Shown: positions 52,155-62,040 of the stretch, piece by piece
How positions within the stretch are numbered: position 1 is the stretch's first letter
Layout of the letters: each line of letters starts with the position of its first letter
Source of the DNA: Prorocentrum cordatum
Lineage: Eukaryota; Sar; Dinophyceae; Prorocentrales; Prorocentraceae
DNA length: 64,000 nucleotides
Assembly: GCA_963575745.1 (NCBI GenBank)
Contig: CAUYUJ010020182.1
Location: forward strand, 504,604-568,603
Direction of reading: 5' to 3'
Notes under the pieces: generated by a model
Database searches by the model: none
What the model was told of the DNA's origin: nothing
The model's input: the letters and a program-made list of their open reading frames with translations, nothing else
Made by a program: the position numbers and the translations under genes

Positions 52155-53100
52155 AAAATGCTGCTCTCGCTGGAGCGCTGGCCTCATTTTCGGGCTACCG
52201 CTCGTTCAGAATGGTGCTCCCGCTGCAGCGCTGGCCTCATTTCCGTGCTTCCGCTCATTCCGAATCGTACTCCCGCTGTAGCGTTGGCGTCAGTATTTCC
52301 AGCCCCAGGCCACGGCATGTCTTTCGGTCCTTCCAAATACTGGGTAGTCGAAGGCCAGACTGTCAAATTGGATTGGGCCCCAAGGGCCAATCTGGCCCGG
52401 CCAAACTGGATGATTTGGGTTATTCGCCAGACTGGATTCGCGTTGGCTCCCTCGCCAGATTGCCCCCGTTTGCCAGATTGGGCCTGCCAGATTGGCGCCA
52501 GATTGGCTTCGACTACCCAGAAATAGGCCCCACAGTTTAGAAAATGCCGTGAAGAAAAACCATCAGAAGTGATTACACATTCGGTGCCGTTTCGTTGATT
52601 TTTGGGGCCGCATAAGCCCCCCCCTTTTGGGGTGTCGCCACGCCATGTTCTGTCAGGCTACGCGTCCTCATGTCCGCGCTTCCGCGCTTTGGTTTTTATT
52701 CAAAATGCTGCTTTCGCTGAAGCGCTGGCTTCATTTTCGGGCTACCGCTCGTTCCGAATCGTGCTCCCGCTGCGGCGCTGGCCTCATTTCCGCGCGTCCG
52801 CTCGTTCCGAATCGTGCTCCCGCTGCAGCGCTGGCGTCATTATGTCCAGCGCCATGCCTCCCGCTGCAGCGCTGGCGTCATTATGTCACTATGTCCTTCC
52901 AAATAGGACAAAACATATAAAAAATGCCCACCCGAAAAAATCATCGGAAGGGATTACACATTCGGTATCGATTCGTCGATTTTGGGGGCCGCGGAAGCCC
53001 CCCCCCACTTTGGGGCGTCGCCACGCCATGCTATGTTATGCTACGCGTTAATCTTCAAGACCATGCTATGCCATGTAATGCTATGCCATGCTACGACATC
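52155..53100. repeat. GCTGCAGCGCTGGC tandem repeats and a 380-bp direct duplication
   Basis: Units around CGTGCTCCCGCTGCAGCGCT, about 55-60 bp, occur at 52155-52300 and 52700-52880. Around them a longer segment (CACATTCGGT, GCCCCCCCC, GTCGCCACGCCATG, CTACGCG) is present at 52575-52665 and 52955-53045. It ends in CATGCTATGC-type repeats to 53095. Confidence 0.8.
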
Positions 53101-54112
53101 CGACTGAGCGAATAGAATGGAGATCTACGCCATGGTAAGGGATGGGAGGGAGGGGTAGGACGTCAGATATGACGCGAGCGCACATAGTTTGTCTCGCCCC
53201 CCATCCTGCCCCCCCCCTCCTCCCAGAACCCACCCCAGATCTCGAGAGTGCCCCGTCCATTCCAGGACGTGGCTCCCTCTCAAGCAAGCAAGGAGCGGTG
53301 GCCCCTCCTCCCTGGGCGGACGCTTGCGGACGACCCGTGGACGCAGGCCGAGATGCAGACGGCAATGGCTCCGTCAGAGGAAAGTCCTGGTGCGTCGAGA
53401 AGGGAGAGGCGAGTGAGGGATCATTGCGTTTGGACCTAGATCTGCTTTCTGGGAGTCTGGGTACGCCGAGAGGGGAGAGGCGAATGAGGGATCGTTGCGT
53501 TTGGACCTTGTTTGTATCTGCTTATTGGGCGGCTCCGCACGTTGTATGGGGCCTCTGGATGCTTCTGCGGACCTCCTGATATCTCAAGCGAGCTCCAGGG
53601 TCCTCCGTAGGTATCTGGTTCGCGGAGCGGGGAAACAGCGAGAGCGATGTTCCGCTTGGTCCAGCTGCGAAGCCGTATGCGCAAAAGTGCACCAAAATTG
53701 GCCAGGTACATTTGAGGAGTAGTTTGGCTACCAGGGTATTGCTCTTACAATACAGCAGTACTCTCAGGTGGCGAAGGATGCTGATAGTTTGTGGAGTCGA
53801 TTTCCCCAACTGGGGTACATACCGAACTAAGCCTAACTTCTCACTTCCACTACTCCTTGTCGATTGATTGGGGCATCTCTTTGCGTGGGAGTTGGCATGG
53901 CGACGATCGAGCACCAGCGGTTGGAAGGCATGGGTCTAGGGCCAGCCCTCAGGGCGAGGCGAGTCTGGAAATTCAGGTCAAGGGCTGTTCTGCAGGGCTG
54001 AGGATGGTCGGGAGGACCATGTCCAAAGCTCGGTGCGCGAGAGGGCATGCCTCGGGCCTGGCACCGCGAGACTGGGCCACCAGCAAGGCAGCGACTGCAC
54101 TTCACACCCTTT
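53101..54112. other. PKA-R intron, unassigned, with a small tandem copy
   Basis: GAGGCGAGTGAGGGATCATT and its copy GAGGCGAATGAGGGATCGTT (about 53405 and 53478) mark a 70-75-bp tandem duplication. Otherwise nothing recognised. Confidence 0.45.
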
Positions 54113-54296
54113 CCCAGACCCCCTCACGGTGTGAAAAAAACACGACGTGAGGTTTTTCGTTGTTTTCGGCCTTCAGGGGCCTTTACCGGGCCTCGGATCT
54201 GTCCAAAAACGAGTCAGGATGAAAAACCGGTCTTTGGGAAGAGGTCCTGACCTCGGGGGGTCGACGTTGTAAAAAAAACGACGTCGGGGGTCTGGG
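54113..54296 (-). mobile_element. MITE-like element C, copy at 54 kb (184 bp)
   Basis: Perfect 11-bp terminal inverted repeat CCCAGACCCCC / GGGGGTCTGGG. Interior GGCCTTCAGGGGCCTTTACC and AGTCAGGATGAAAAACCGGT as in the family. Confidence 0.8.
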
Positions 54297-54548
54297 TTAC
54301 TTATCCGTCCCCCCAAGCCCTCTCCGCATCCTCGTCGTCCTCCGGGGATTTCAGAGCTGACCACGACATAGAGAAGCCCCACCCTGGGGCCTCGGGGTAG
54401 TGAAGCTCTGCAGCCGGGCCACGAGCCTCGAGACGAAGCCCCGAGGCTCCACTCTGGGCTTGCCGTGACCACTCTGGGCTGGCCGTTTTCCTTCGGCCTG
54501 GGTCAGGGGCTGCGGCTCGCAGGCCAGAGGGGGCATGGCCACGCTTGG

Positions 54549-54566
54549 CGACGACGACGACGACGA

Positions 54567-54632
<66 letters not shown>

Positions 54633-54672
54633 CAGCGGCAGCGGCAGCGGCAGCGGCAGCGGCGGCGGCGGG
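54549..54672. repeat. (GAC)n and (GGCAGC)n
   Basis: About 28 GAC units followed by about five GGCAGC units. The poly-Asp and Ser-Gly frame (from 54535) has an ATG but no recognisable domain. Confidence 0.9.
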
Positions 54673-54884
54673 AACGACGGCGCCTTCGCACGAGCGCTGC
54701 GGGGGATCGGCTCTGCCACCCAAGGGGGGCCGCGGTGCCCCTCGGGCCTGCGGGTCGCCTCGGCTCCGTGCGCCCAGGGCAGGCAGGTCGGCCATGAAAC
54801 CAGCCTGCCGGCAAGCGCCCCAGCGAGGGCCTCATGGGGCTTCAGAAGGCTGAGAGCGCCCGAGGAGGGTCAGGTGTGGAAGCA

Positions 54885-55091
54885 TTCAGGAGGCAAAAAA
54901 AGGCACTCAGACACAAAGAACTGCCGATCCCCAGGAGAATATGGAAGAGATGGGAAAGTGGATTGGAAGACGAACACCCAGGTAGCATGGAAAGTTTGAG
55001 GAATCCTGGGATGTTTGTCTATTTGTGTGTACGTGTGTGTGTGTGTTGTGTGTATGTGTGTGTTGTTTTTTGTGTTGTGTGTTGTGTGTGT

Positions 55092-55122
<31 letters not shown>

Positions 55123-55238
55123 GTGTGTGTGTTGTGTATGTGGTGTTGTGTGTATGTGTGTTGTGTATGTGTGTTGTGCGTGTTGTGTGTTGTGTGGTCT
55201 GTGTTGTGTGTTGTGTGTGTGTCCCTGGGCACCTGCAG
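54885..55238 (+). mobile_element. Introner-like element, family 2, copy with (TG)n expansion
   Basis: Family-2 blocks (CACTCAGACACAAAGAAC, CCGATCCCCAGGAGAATATG, GGAATCCTGGGATG, TTGTGTGTACGTGTGTG) then about 190 bp of TG/TGTGTA repeat and the closing TCCCTGGGCACCTGCAG. It lies directly upstream of the domain-A exon at 55278. Confidence 0.75.
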
Positions 55239-55277
55239 ACATGGGCGGCGGGGCGTGCCGGCCGCGCGCTCGGCCAG

Positions 55278-55340
55278 GTGATTTGTGGGCAGCTGGACGC
55301 GGGGCCTCTGCAGGACGTCGTCAACGCCTTCCACACGAAG
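55278..55340 (+). CDS. PKA regulatory subunit, start of cAMP-binding domain A
   Basis: Frame VICGQLDAGPLQDVVNAFHT then K, aligning without gaps to the first helix of domain A in known PKA-R proteins (VLFSHLD...DAMF). The acceptor CTCGGCCAG precedes it. An earlier start at 55239 (after CACCTGCAG) is also in frame. It joins the next exon through a shared AGGAG: here GAAGGAGCTC, there TCAGGAGTTC. Confidence 0.7.
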
Positions 55341-55519
55341 GAGCTCAGGAGGGACAAAAACACACACACACACACACACACAGACACAATTAATCGTCGA
55401 TTCCCCAGAACAGATGGGAAAATATGGGAAGTGGAAGACAAAAACACAGAAAAGATGGGAAAGTATGGGGAATCCTATTATTTGTGTCTATTCATTTGTG
55501 TGTCCCAGGGCCCTCTCAG
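55341..55519 (+). mobile_element. Family-2 introner forming the domain-A intron (179 bp)
   Basis: Begins GAGCTCAGGAGGG (GA donor) and ends CCCTCTCAG. Between are a CA repeat, AGACACAATTAATCGTCGAT, GGGAAAATATGGGAAGTGG, GGGAATCCTATTATTTGTGT and CCCAGGGCCCTC, colinear with copies at 17868, 40010 and 54885. Removal restores domain A. AGGAG is present at both borders, as expected for a target-site duplication shared with the splice sites. Confidence 0.85.
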
Positions 55520-55832
55520 GAGTTCGCGCAGGGCGCCGAGGTCATCAAGCAGGGGGACGACGGGGACTGCCTCTACATCATGAAGCAGGGCAGCGTCGAC
55601 ATCTTCGTCGCGCGCCCGGGGCCCGACGGCGAGGTCCCCAAGGGCGAGCGGGGGTCCAAGGTCCTGACCCTGGGGGAGGGGGGCCTCTTCGGGGAGCTGG
55701 CCCTCATGTACAGCGCCCCCCGCGCGGCCACGGTCGTGGCCGCCGAGGCCGTGGCCACCTGGGTCCTGGACGCGATGGACTTCAAGATGCTCGTGGCCGT
55801 CTCTGGCGCGGCCCAGTACGCCAAGTACGAGG
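55520..55832 (+). CDS. PKA regulatory subunit, core of cAMP-binding domain A
   Basis: 104 codons: EFAQGAEVIKQGDDGDCLYI then MKQGSVDIFVARPGPDGEV and so on to AQYAKYEG. It contains the phosphate-binding cassette LFGELALMYSAPRAATV, with the Glu that contacts the cAMP ribose and the Arg that contacts the cyclic phosphate. The domain has a longer beta4-beta5 loop (GPDGEVPKGERGS) than mammalian RI. The cAMP site looks functional. The exon ends GAG-G before GCTGCC (GC donor). Confidence 0.92.
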
Positions 55833-56012
55833 GCTGCCCGCCACAAACAGACATGCACAGACACCCTCCAATGGATTGTTCCTGGACCTCAGGGGAGGGC
55901 GGCGGTGTATGAATTACCACTGAGAGCCAGCGGCTTTACACACCGCCACCCTCCCTGGAGGTACTTGCAGGGTTCGTCGGAGGGCGTCTGTGTATAGATT
56001 TTCGTGGCGCAG
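55833..56012 (+). mobile_element. Hairpin introner (family 3) forming the next PKA-R intron (180 bp)
   Basis: A GC-AG intron (GCTGCCC...GGCGCAG). It is almost all inverted repeat: ACAGACACCCTCC (55857-55869) pairs with GGAGGGCGTCTGT (55979-55991), and GGAGGGCGGCGGTGTA (55894-55909) pairs with TACACACCGCCACCCTCC (55937-55954). GGCTG is duplicated at both borders (55832-55836, 56012-56016). Confidence 0.75.
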
Positions 56013-56110
56013 GCTGGCTCGCGGGGATTGACCTGCTGAGGCCGCTCAACCACATCGAGCTCGCGACGCTGGCGGACGCCCTGGAGCCAGAAGTCTTCGA
56101 CCCCGACGAG
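56013..56110 (+). CDS. PKA regulatory subunit, inter-domain helix exon
   Basis: Joined to the previous exon it reads YEG-WLAGIDLLRPLNHIELAT then LADALEPEVFDPDE, matching the mammalian [25 protein letters not shown] segment that links domain A to domain B. After 56110 the frame enters GAG and CCGGCCACGACGAC repeat. GAGGAG is shared with the border of the next exon at 62869. Confidence 0.88.
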
Positions 56111-56449
56111 GAGCCGGCCACGACGACGACGACGACTACGACAACGACGACGACGACGTCGCAGGCGACGGCGACGGTGAAGGCGACGGCCACGGCCACG
56201 GCGACGGCGACCGCGTCCTCGTTTCGGATGCTTTGGGCTGATTCTCGGGGTTCTCGTCCCCACGGCTGGGCGCGGCTCGGAAGCCTGGCCAGGATAGACC
56301 CTGGGATGGGGCCGGGGGCACGTTTTGGGGCAGATTTCTGGTCGGGCGCATGGCGAGGTGGGGCGGCCTTCTCAGGAGGCCAGGGGGGGCGCCTAGAATC
56401 GATTTAGAAGCGTGGACCCCAAACAGGGCATCGTGCACGCTGGATGTGT

Positions 56450-56975
56450 AACCCATGTGGTACATGATATGTAGTGCAAGCTTTCTAGTGCAAGCTGTGT
56501 TGTTTAAGCTATGTGGTGCGAGCTATGTGGTGTAAGGTGTAAGCCATGGGATTCGAGCTATGCTGATCTAGTTTAAGATGTATGTTATGTGGTCCAAGCA
56601 GTGTTGTACAATAGATGTGGTGCAAACTGTGTGGTGCAAGACATGTGATCGTTTCTGTGTGGTGCAAGCTATGAGGAATGAATTACGTGATGCACTATGC
56701 AAATCTATGGTGCACGCTATGTGGATAGAGCAATGTGGTAACATACAATATTTGTGGTGCCAGCTGTGTGGCGTAAGCTATGTGGTGTGAGATAATTGTT
56801 TAACGCGCGTGATACAAACTATGGTGTACTAGCTTGGTGTTTAAGTTACGTGGAGCAAGCTGTGTGGTACAACATGTGTAGTGCAAGATATGTGGTGAAT
56901 GCTATGTGGTGCGAGCTGCGTGATGTAAGCCATGTGGTGCAAACTACGCGGTGCAAGTTGAACGGTGAAATATGT
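56450..56975 (-). repeat. GTGGTGCAAGCTATGTGGTG minisatellite
   Basis: Degenerate units, the reverse complement of those at 18955-19500. The tract stops exactly at the LINE2 SL relic and a remnant appears again at 62080-62140, beyond LINE2. Confidence 0.85.
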
Positions 56976-56997
56976 ACCGTAGCCATTTTGGCTCAAG
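56976..56997 (+). other. Spliced-leader relic at the 5' end of LINE2
   Basis: A 22-nt perfect match to the dinoflagellate SL, beginning ACCGTAGCC and ending GGCTCAAG. It is followed directly by ATG and the LINE2 leader. Confidence 0.92.
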
Positions 56998-57170
56998 ATG
57001 GCGGGGGGGGGGCAACAGCTCGAGTCCTCGGGGCTTTTGTTCGCCGTCACTCCCGTCAAAGGACAAGAAGTCTTCTCTCGTGCGCCTCTGGCGCCCAGTG
57101 CTCTTTCACGCGCACGCCCTTGCTCCACCCACTCAGCCCCGTGGGAGCAAGCGGCTGTTCAACCTGCGAG

Positions 57171-58070
57171 ATGCTCCCTGGTGCGGCGGCCTCTGCTCCT
57201 GGCACTCCTCGCGCTGCTCCTGGCTCTCCCGCGCCTCGGGCTGCTGGTGGCTCCACGACGGTTGACGGTGGTGGCGACCCACTGCAACTCCCTGGAGCTG
57301 ACCCGTGGGCCAAGAGGCCACGGACAACGGACGGTGGTGGCGAGCGCGGTGCTGCCGTCGTGGACCCCATGGACGCGGTGCAGGCGGCCATCTCGGCCTC
57401 CCAGGACTTCCTCACGAAGCAGCTGGACGCCAAGCTGGCTACTGTCAAGGCAGAGGTCATCGCGAACTTCGGCGAGCAGCTCAAGGGCCCGTTGGCGGCG
57501 GTCGTGGCCCAACAAGCCTCCCAGAACGCTCAGTTCAGAGGCGACATCAGCGAGCTCCAGACCTCGGCGCAGCGCCTCGGGGAGTCGAACAAGCAGATTC
57601 GAGAGCAGCTCGCGGACATGCGCAAGCAGCTCCACATGCAGGAGGCCCAGATCCCCATCAAAGACTACGAGGGCCTGCTGGAGTGGGACCGCGACGCCGA
57701 CACCAGCATCACTGTGGGCACCGCTGCCGAGAACTTCACTGCTGAAAAGGTCAAGGAGAGCATCCAGCCCATCATGGACAGATGGGAGCTGGAACCTGAT
57801 CAATGGTCTATCCAAGGGAAGAGTCCTGCACGCCGATTCGTGGTCCAGTTCTCGGGTCAGGCCAGTGCGGCCGCGCGCAAAGTCCGCGCCTTCTACGCCA
57901 AGCTCAAGCAAGTGGACGGCTCCTGGCTCCAGACGGAGGTGGCCAACGTCCACGGGCAGACCTCGCGGCTCTACCTCGGCCTGGACCGCTCGGCGACATC
58001 GGCGCGGTGTGAGTTCCAATCCAAGAAGCTCGCGCAGTTCGGTCGTGAGCACGCCCGTGGCAAACGTTGA
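57171..58070 (+). CDS. LINE2 ORF1: coiled-coil nucleic-acid-binding protein
   Basis: 299 residues from ATG 57171 to TGA 58068. A Pro/Ala/Gly-rich N-terminus with an AKRPR basic patch leads to helices (AVQAAISASQDFLTKQLDAK), a coiled coil (ELQTSAQRLGESNKQIREQL) and an RRM-like C-terminal part (FVVQFSGQASAAARKVRAFY, then SRLYLGLDRSATSARCEF). The order resembles L1 ORF1p. After the TGA the same frame stays open to 58403 with plausible protein (RADRQQGVIYCNSMPVVSVV), so the stop may be a recent nonsense change shortening a longer protein. Confidence 0.75.
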   Translation: MLPGAAASAPGTPRAAPGSPAPRAAGGSTTVDGGGDPLQLPGADPWAKRPRTTDGGGERGAAVVDPMDAVQAAISASQDFLTKQLDAKLATVKAEVIANFGEQLKGPLAAVVAQQASQNAQFRGDISELQTSAQRLGESNKQIREQLADMRKQLHMQEAQIPIKDYEGLLEWDRDADTSITVGTAAENFTAEKVKESIQPIMDRWELEPDQWSIQGKSPARRFVVQFSGQASAAARKVRAFYAKLKQVDGSWLQTEVANVHGQTSRLYLGLDRSATSARCEFQSKKLAQFGREHARGKR

Positions 58071-58299
58071 CGTGCAGATCGCCAGCAAGGTGTCATCTAC
58101 TGCAACAGCATGCCCGTGGTCTCGGTGGTGGTCGGTGCCTCTCGAGAGACTCCCTCGCGCTTGCTCTTCAACTACGACGGGTGCTCTACTCACTCCATCA
58201 ACAGGGACGCCATCAAGCAGAGCTTCGAAGAGTTCTTCAGGACCACCTTGGAGGAGAGAGAGGTTCAGTGGAGGATTTGGCCGCACTTTGGCACCATGG

Positions 58300-61200
58300 A
58301 GAGCCTCACACTCGCACAAGAGCATTTCGTTCACCACATGGAATGCGCGTGCTCTGCTATGCAACAATGTCATGCAACGGCGGCGCAAGCTCCAGTGCAT
58401 GTCTGAGGCGCTGCGCTCCACCTCCCTGCTGGCTCTGCAAGAAGTACACGGCTCACATCATGAACTCCAGCATGCGGTTCACCTCGCGCACATTGAGGCG
58501 TCGATCTTCTCTTCCATTCCCGAAGGGGGCACGGGCGGCGCGGCCATCATTGCCCCTGGCCTTCCACAATCCATAGCTGACGACGAGTCGCGCTTCACGC
58601 ACACGGAGCTGGCCCCTGGCCGAGTACAGCGCCTTTTCATAAAGACGATGACGGAGTCTGAGGCGGCCCAAGGCGCACTCCCGAACATGGTGGCCATTTA
58701 CAGTGTTCACAACTTCAGGCTGACGGCGCAGGAGGTTGACAAGGTCACGCGCTCGCAGCCGAGGTGATCACCGCCTCGCAGCAGCCTGAGCGCATCACGA
58801 TCCTCGTCGTGGGTGACTTCAACTTCATGGATGAGGCCCCTTCTGGAGATGAAGGCGCCAGTGGTCAACAAAGGCCTGCCACGATTGCGCCGACACAGCC
58901 CTGAACACCGGCTCGCCTGGGAGTCGGTGCTGACGAACATGACGGAGGTGGACCCCAGTCACAGCAGTGCACGCGGATTGACAAGATTTACACCAGCACC
59001 CCGCCATGGATGCCACTGCAGTGGTGCGCACGAGCAGATGTCCCGCTGGCCCCTGAAGTTCTTTATGACCGAGGCATTTCTGACCACGCCCCTGCCCACC
59101 TGCGCTTTGCCCACGGGCAACAGGAGGAGAACGGACAGCTCCAGCCCATCCCGAAGTACATCTTCGAGCACCCTCTCTTCGAGCACTACCTGGGCATCCT
59201 GATTGCATCCTCTCCCTGGCAGTCCTACGCTCCTTTCACGCAACTCCGAGAACTCAAACGTCTCCAACGTGAAGCGGCTCGTCTCACTCGCAATGACCTC
59301 ACCAATTCCCGTGCTCCGTGCACGGCGGCGGCTTTAACGACATGCAGATCGATATCCCGAGCAGTGTGGAGGGACGACGTGAAGGCTGCACGCACCCTCG
59401 TTGCATGCACGGAACTGGGCGCCACTTTCTTGGACTTCTCGGACGTACCCAACGTCACCCTGAATAACCCACTTGAGTTCAGCAGGAAGTTTGATGAACT
59501 CCAGCAACAATACCAAGATGAAAGACTGGAAGCTATCCACTCGCAGGAGAAAGCACCTGACACCCCCGCTCGAGAGCGTCAGCGACTTCGCAAGATGCAG
59601 AGGGCGATCACACGGCGTGGCAAGCTGTGGGCCCCCTCTGGCAAGGTTCTAAAGCTCAAGGCCATTGAAGTCCTGCGCGACAACTCCAAGACGTCCAACC
59701 CTGATGAGATGATTGCGGAGCTGCAGAAGCAATGGGCGCCAGTGTTCCAGCCGAAGTCGAGCCGCACCCAGCGCGTCGTCCGCTACCTGAAGAAGCACGC
59801 CCAGAAGTTCGATTGCTCCGACATTGACATCCCCACGATTGGCAAAATGAAGCACCTCATCGGACATCTGAACAACTCAGCTCCTGGTCCTGACGGCCTC
59901 CCGTACATGGCCTGGAAGAAGACCCCCATGGCAGCGCAAGTCCTCCTCAATGTCACGCACGAGATCATGAGAGGTCTCCCCGCACCGCTGGACTTCAACG
60001 AGTCGCTGCTGATCTTCACCCCTAAGGGCTCTGAACCTGACGACCACCAGACCGCGACAAGGTTGGCGAAGGCTACGCGGCCCCTATCTCTCAAGAACAC
60101 TGTCTGCAAGATTGTTGTTGCCATGGGCAACTTCCTGATGAAGCCGATTGTCGCGAAGACCGCTCACCATGCACAGAAGGGGTTTCTCCCTCGCCGCCGC
60201 TTCATTGAACATGTGGTCATGATGGATGCGCAGTCGAGGATCGTAGCCATGGCCCCACGTAGCCAGGAAAGGGACCCATTGATGATGATGTTCGGCTTTG
60301 GCGATGCGTTCCCCTCGATGTGCCGCTTCTTCCTCCACACTGTCTTGCAGCTGGGCGGATTCCCCTCCGCGATCCTCAGCATGGTGGACGCCATCGACCT
60401 CTTCCCGCTGGCCTGGACCAACCTGAGCGGCCAACTGCGCATATTATGCTGGCTGGGCTCGGGCATCCTTCAGGGCTGCCCATGGTCGGGCACTCTCTGG
60501 GCGGTCGGCATGGACCCGCTGATCAGGGACATGTTCCACCGCACTCGTCACCACAAGCAAGCAGTGATCGGGGTGTGCGCGGATGATATTGGTTCAGTCC
60601 TCCCCTCGATGCAGATGCTGAAGCCACTCAGCCAGGTCTTTGCTGCGGCGGAGAAGCTGGCGAGACTCACCCTCAAGACGCTGAAGTGCAAGATCATCCC
60701 GCTGGCGGAGGAGTTCAGCACAGAGCTGCAGGCCCGTGTACACGCCAAACTGTTGGAGCTGGTTCCGCGATGGGAGAAGATGCAGATTGTACCAATGGCA
60801 GAGTACCTCGGAGTGCTTCTGGGACCTGCGGTATCCAATGACGTGCGCTGGCAGAAGGTGGTCGAGGGCTGGAAGGTAGCGGCGCGCGCGATAGCGGACT
60901 CGTGTGCCCCCACCAGCACGAGCATCATGATGTACAACCAGAGGGCTGCCTCGAAGGCCTCCTACATGGCCCAAGTGGCTCCATGACCCTCGCACCTCAG
61001 ACGCCAGGAAGCCTGGCTGCTGCACCGCATCTGGCACATCCCGCCCCAGTCCCTGCGCCTGGTGGACATTCTGAGCATAGGACAGTGGTCGAAGGCGCTG
61101 AAGGTCACCTCGATGGAGTACTCGGCCGCCGCAACGCTCATGCGCAGTGCCAAAGAGACGATCATGAACTGGGACCTCTGGATGCGCAGGCTGCAGATGT

Positions 61201-62007
61201 CGATTCAGAATGATCTCGAGTTCCAGCACTTTGGGAACCTGCCCAACCTGGCCCCCAAGCACTGGAAGGAGCCGCCCCTCGCCTTGCACCTGAGGGAGGC
61301 GGCCACGGGGTACAAGGACCAGCCTCGCCCCGACCCGCTGATGAAGGCCTGCCGCTCTGCCCTCTCTGAGTGGCGCGCTGCCAAGCGCGCTGCTGCTGAT
61401 CGATCGCCTGCGGCTCCCATCCGCCTGCAGCGCTTCATCCACTCTCACCTCCTCTCCTCGCTTCTTGATGTCTCCTCCCTTGTCCCCACCTTTCTCTCCC
61501 GTCTGAAGTCCTGGTGGCCCCCTGGGTCTGAGCCTCCCTCGGACCCGATCGAATGGGAACCCGTCTTGGAGCTTTTGAAATCGTTTCCTCCTGCGGGCCA
61601 AATCGGCCCTTGTAAAGACATGGGCTGGTGGCTGGACCACATCTCGCAGGCTTCACCGAGCTGCTGGAGTGCAGGGGTGCGCCTTCGGCTGCTCGAGACT
61701 AGATGACCCATCTGCGATTGATGCCATGCCACACTATGTTGTTTGCTCGCACATGTGGCACGCTGTGTGCATGGCCTGGCACATCCGTATCCTCGCCCCT
61801 GAATGTCTGTCCGAACGCCTAGGGCTGCGGACTGGCGTATCAAGCGAGTCTCATCGTTTAGCATTTGAACGCGTGATCATTGCGTTCCACACGTACAATA
61901 TACAGGCCCGCCTCACCCCTGAGGATTGGGCCTCTCCGAGCGTTGCCATCGCAAGCGCGAAGGCTGGGCGCGCAATGCTCCTCCATACGTATACTGTGCC
62001 TGTCTAG
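58300..62007 (+). pseudogene. LINE2 ORF2: endonuclease-RT polyprotein, broken
   Basis: Endonuclease: ISFTTWNARALL, LLALQEVHG, VVGDFNFMDE and GISDHAPAH occur in order but in changing frames (breaks near 58750, 58870 and 58980). RT lies in one frame, 59010-60986: NNSAPGPDGLPYMAWKK, FGFGDAFPSM (motif A), GILQGCPWSGTLWAVGMDPL (B) and VCADDIGS (C). TGA at 60984 interrupts; the frame continues RRQEAWLLHRIWHIPPQ to about 61680. A frameshift leads to GCAFGCS...HYVVCSHMWHA, a Cys/His ribbon, ending at 62005. RT catalytic Asp residues are kept, so decay is moderate. Confidence 0.85.
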
Positions 62008-62040
62008 GCCCGCTGTTTTCACAGACCTTCATGAATTACG

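Larger units (their letters stand above)
56976..62040 (+). mobile_element. LINE2: broken non-LTR retroelement
   Basis: SL relic, 173-bp leader, ORF1 (57171-58070), endonuclease, RT and a C-terminal zinc-ribbon-like region to 62007. Unlike LINE1 it has no RNase H region. Frameshifts in the endonuclease, an in-frame TGA at 60984 and a frameshift near 61680 make it inactive. Its 3' end is placed between 62007 and the minisatellite remnant at 62080. Confidence 0.85.

Noticed and set aside
54535-54999. Poly-Asp protein starting MATLGDDDD
   Set aside because: It has an ATG but consists of GAC repeat plus unassigned sequence, and matches no PKA-R segment.
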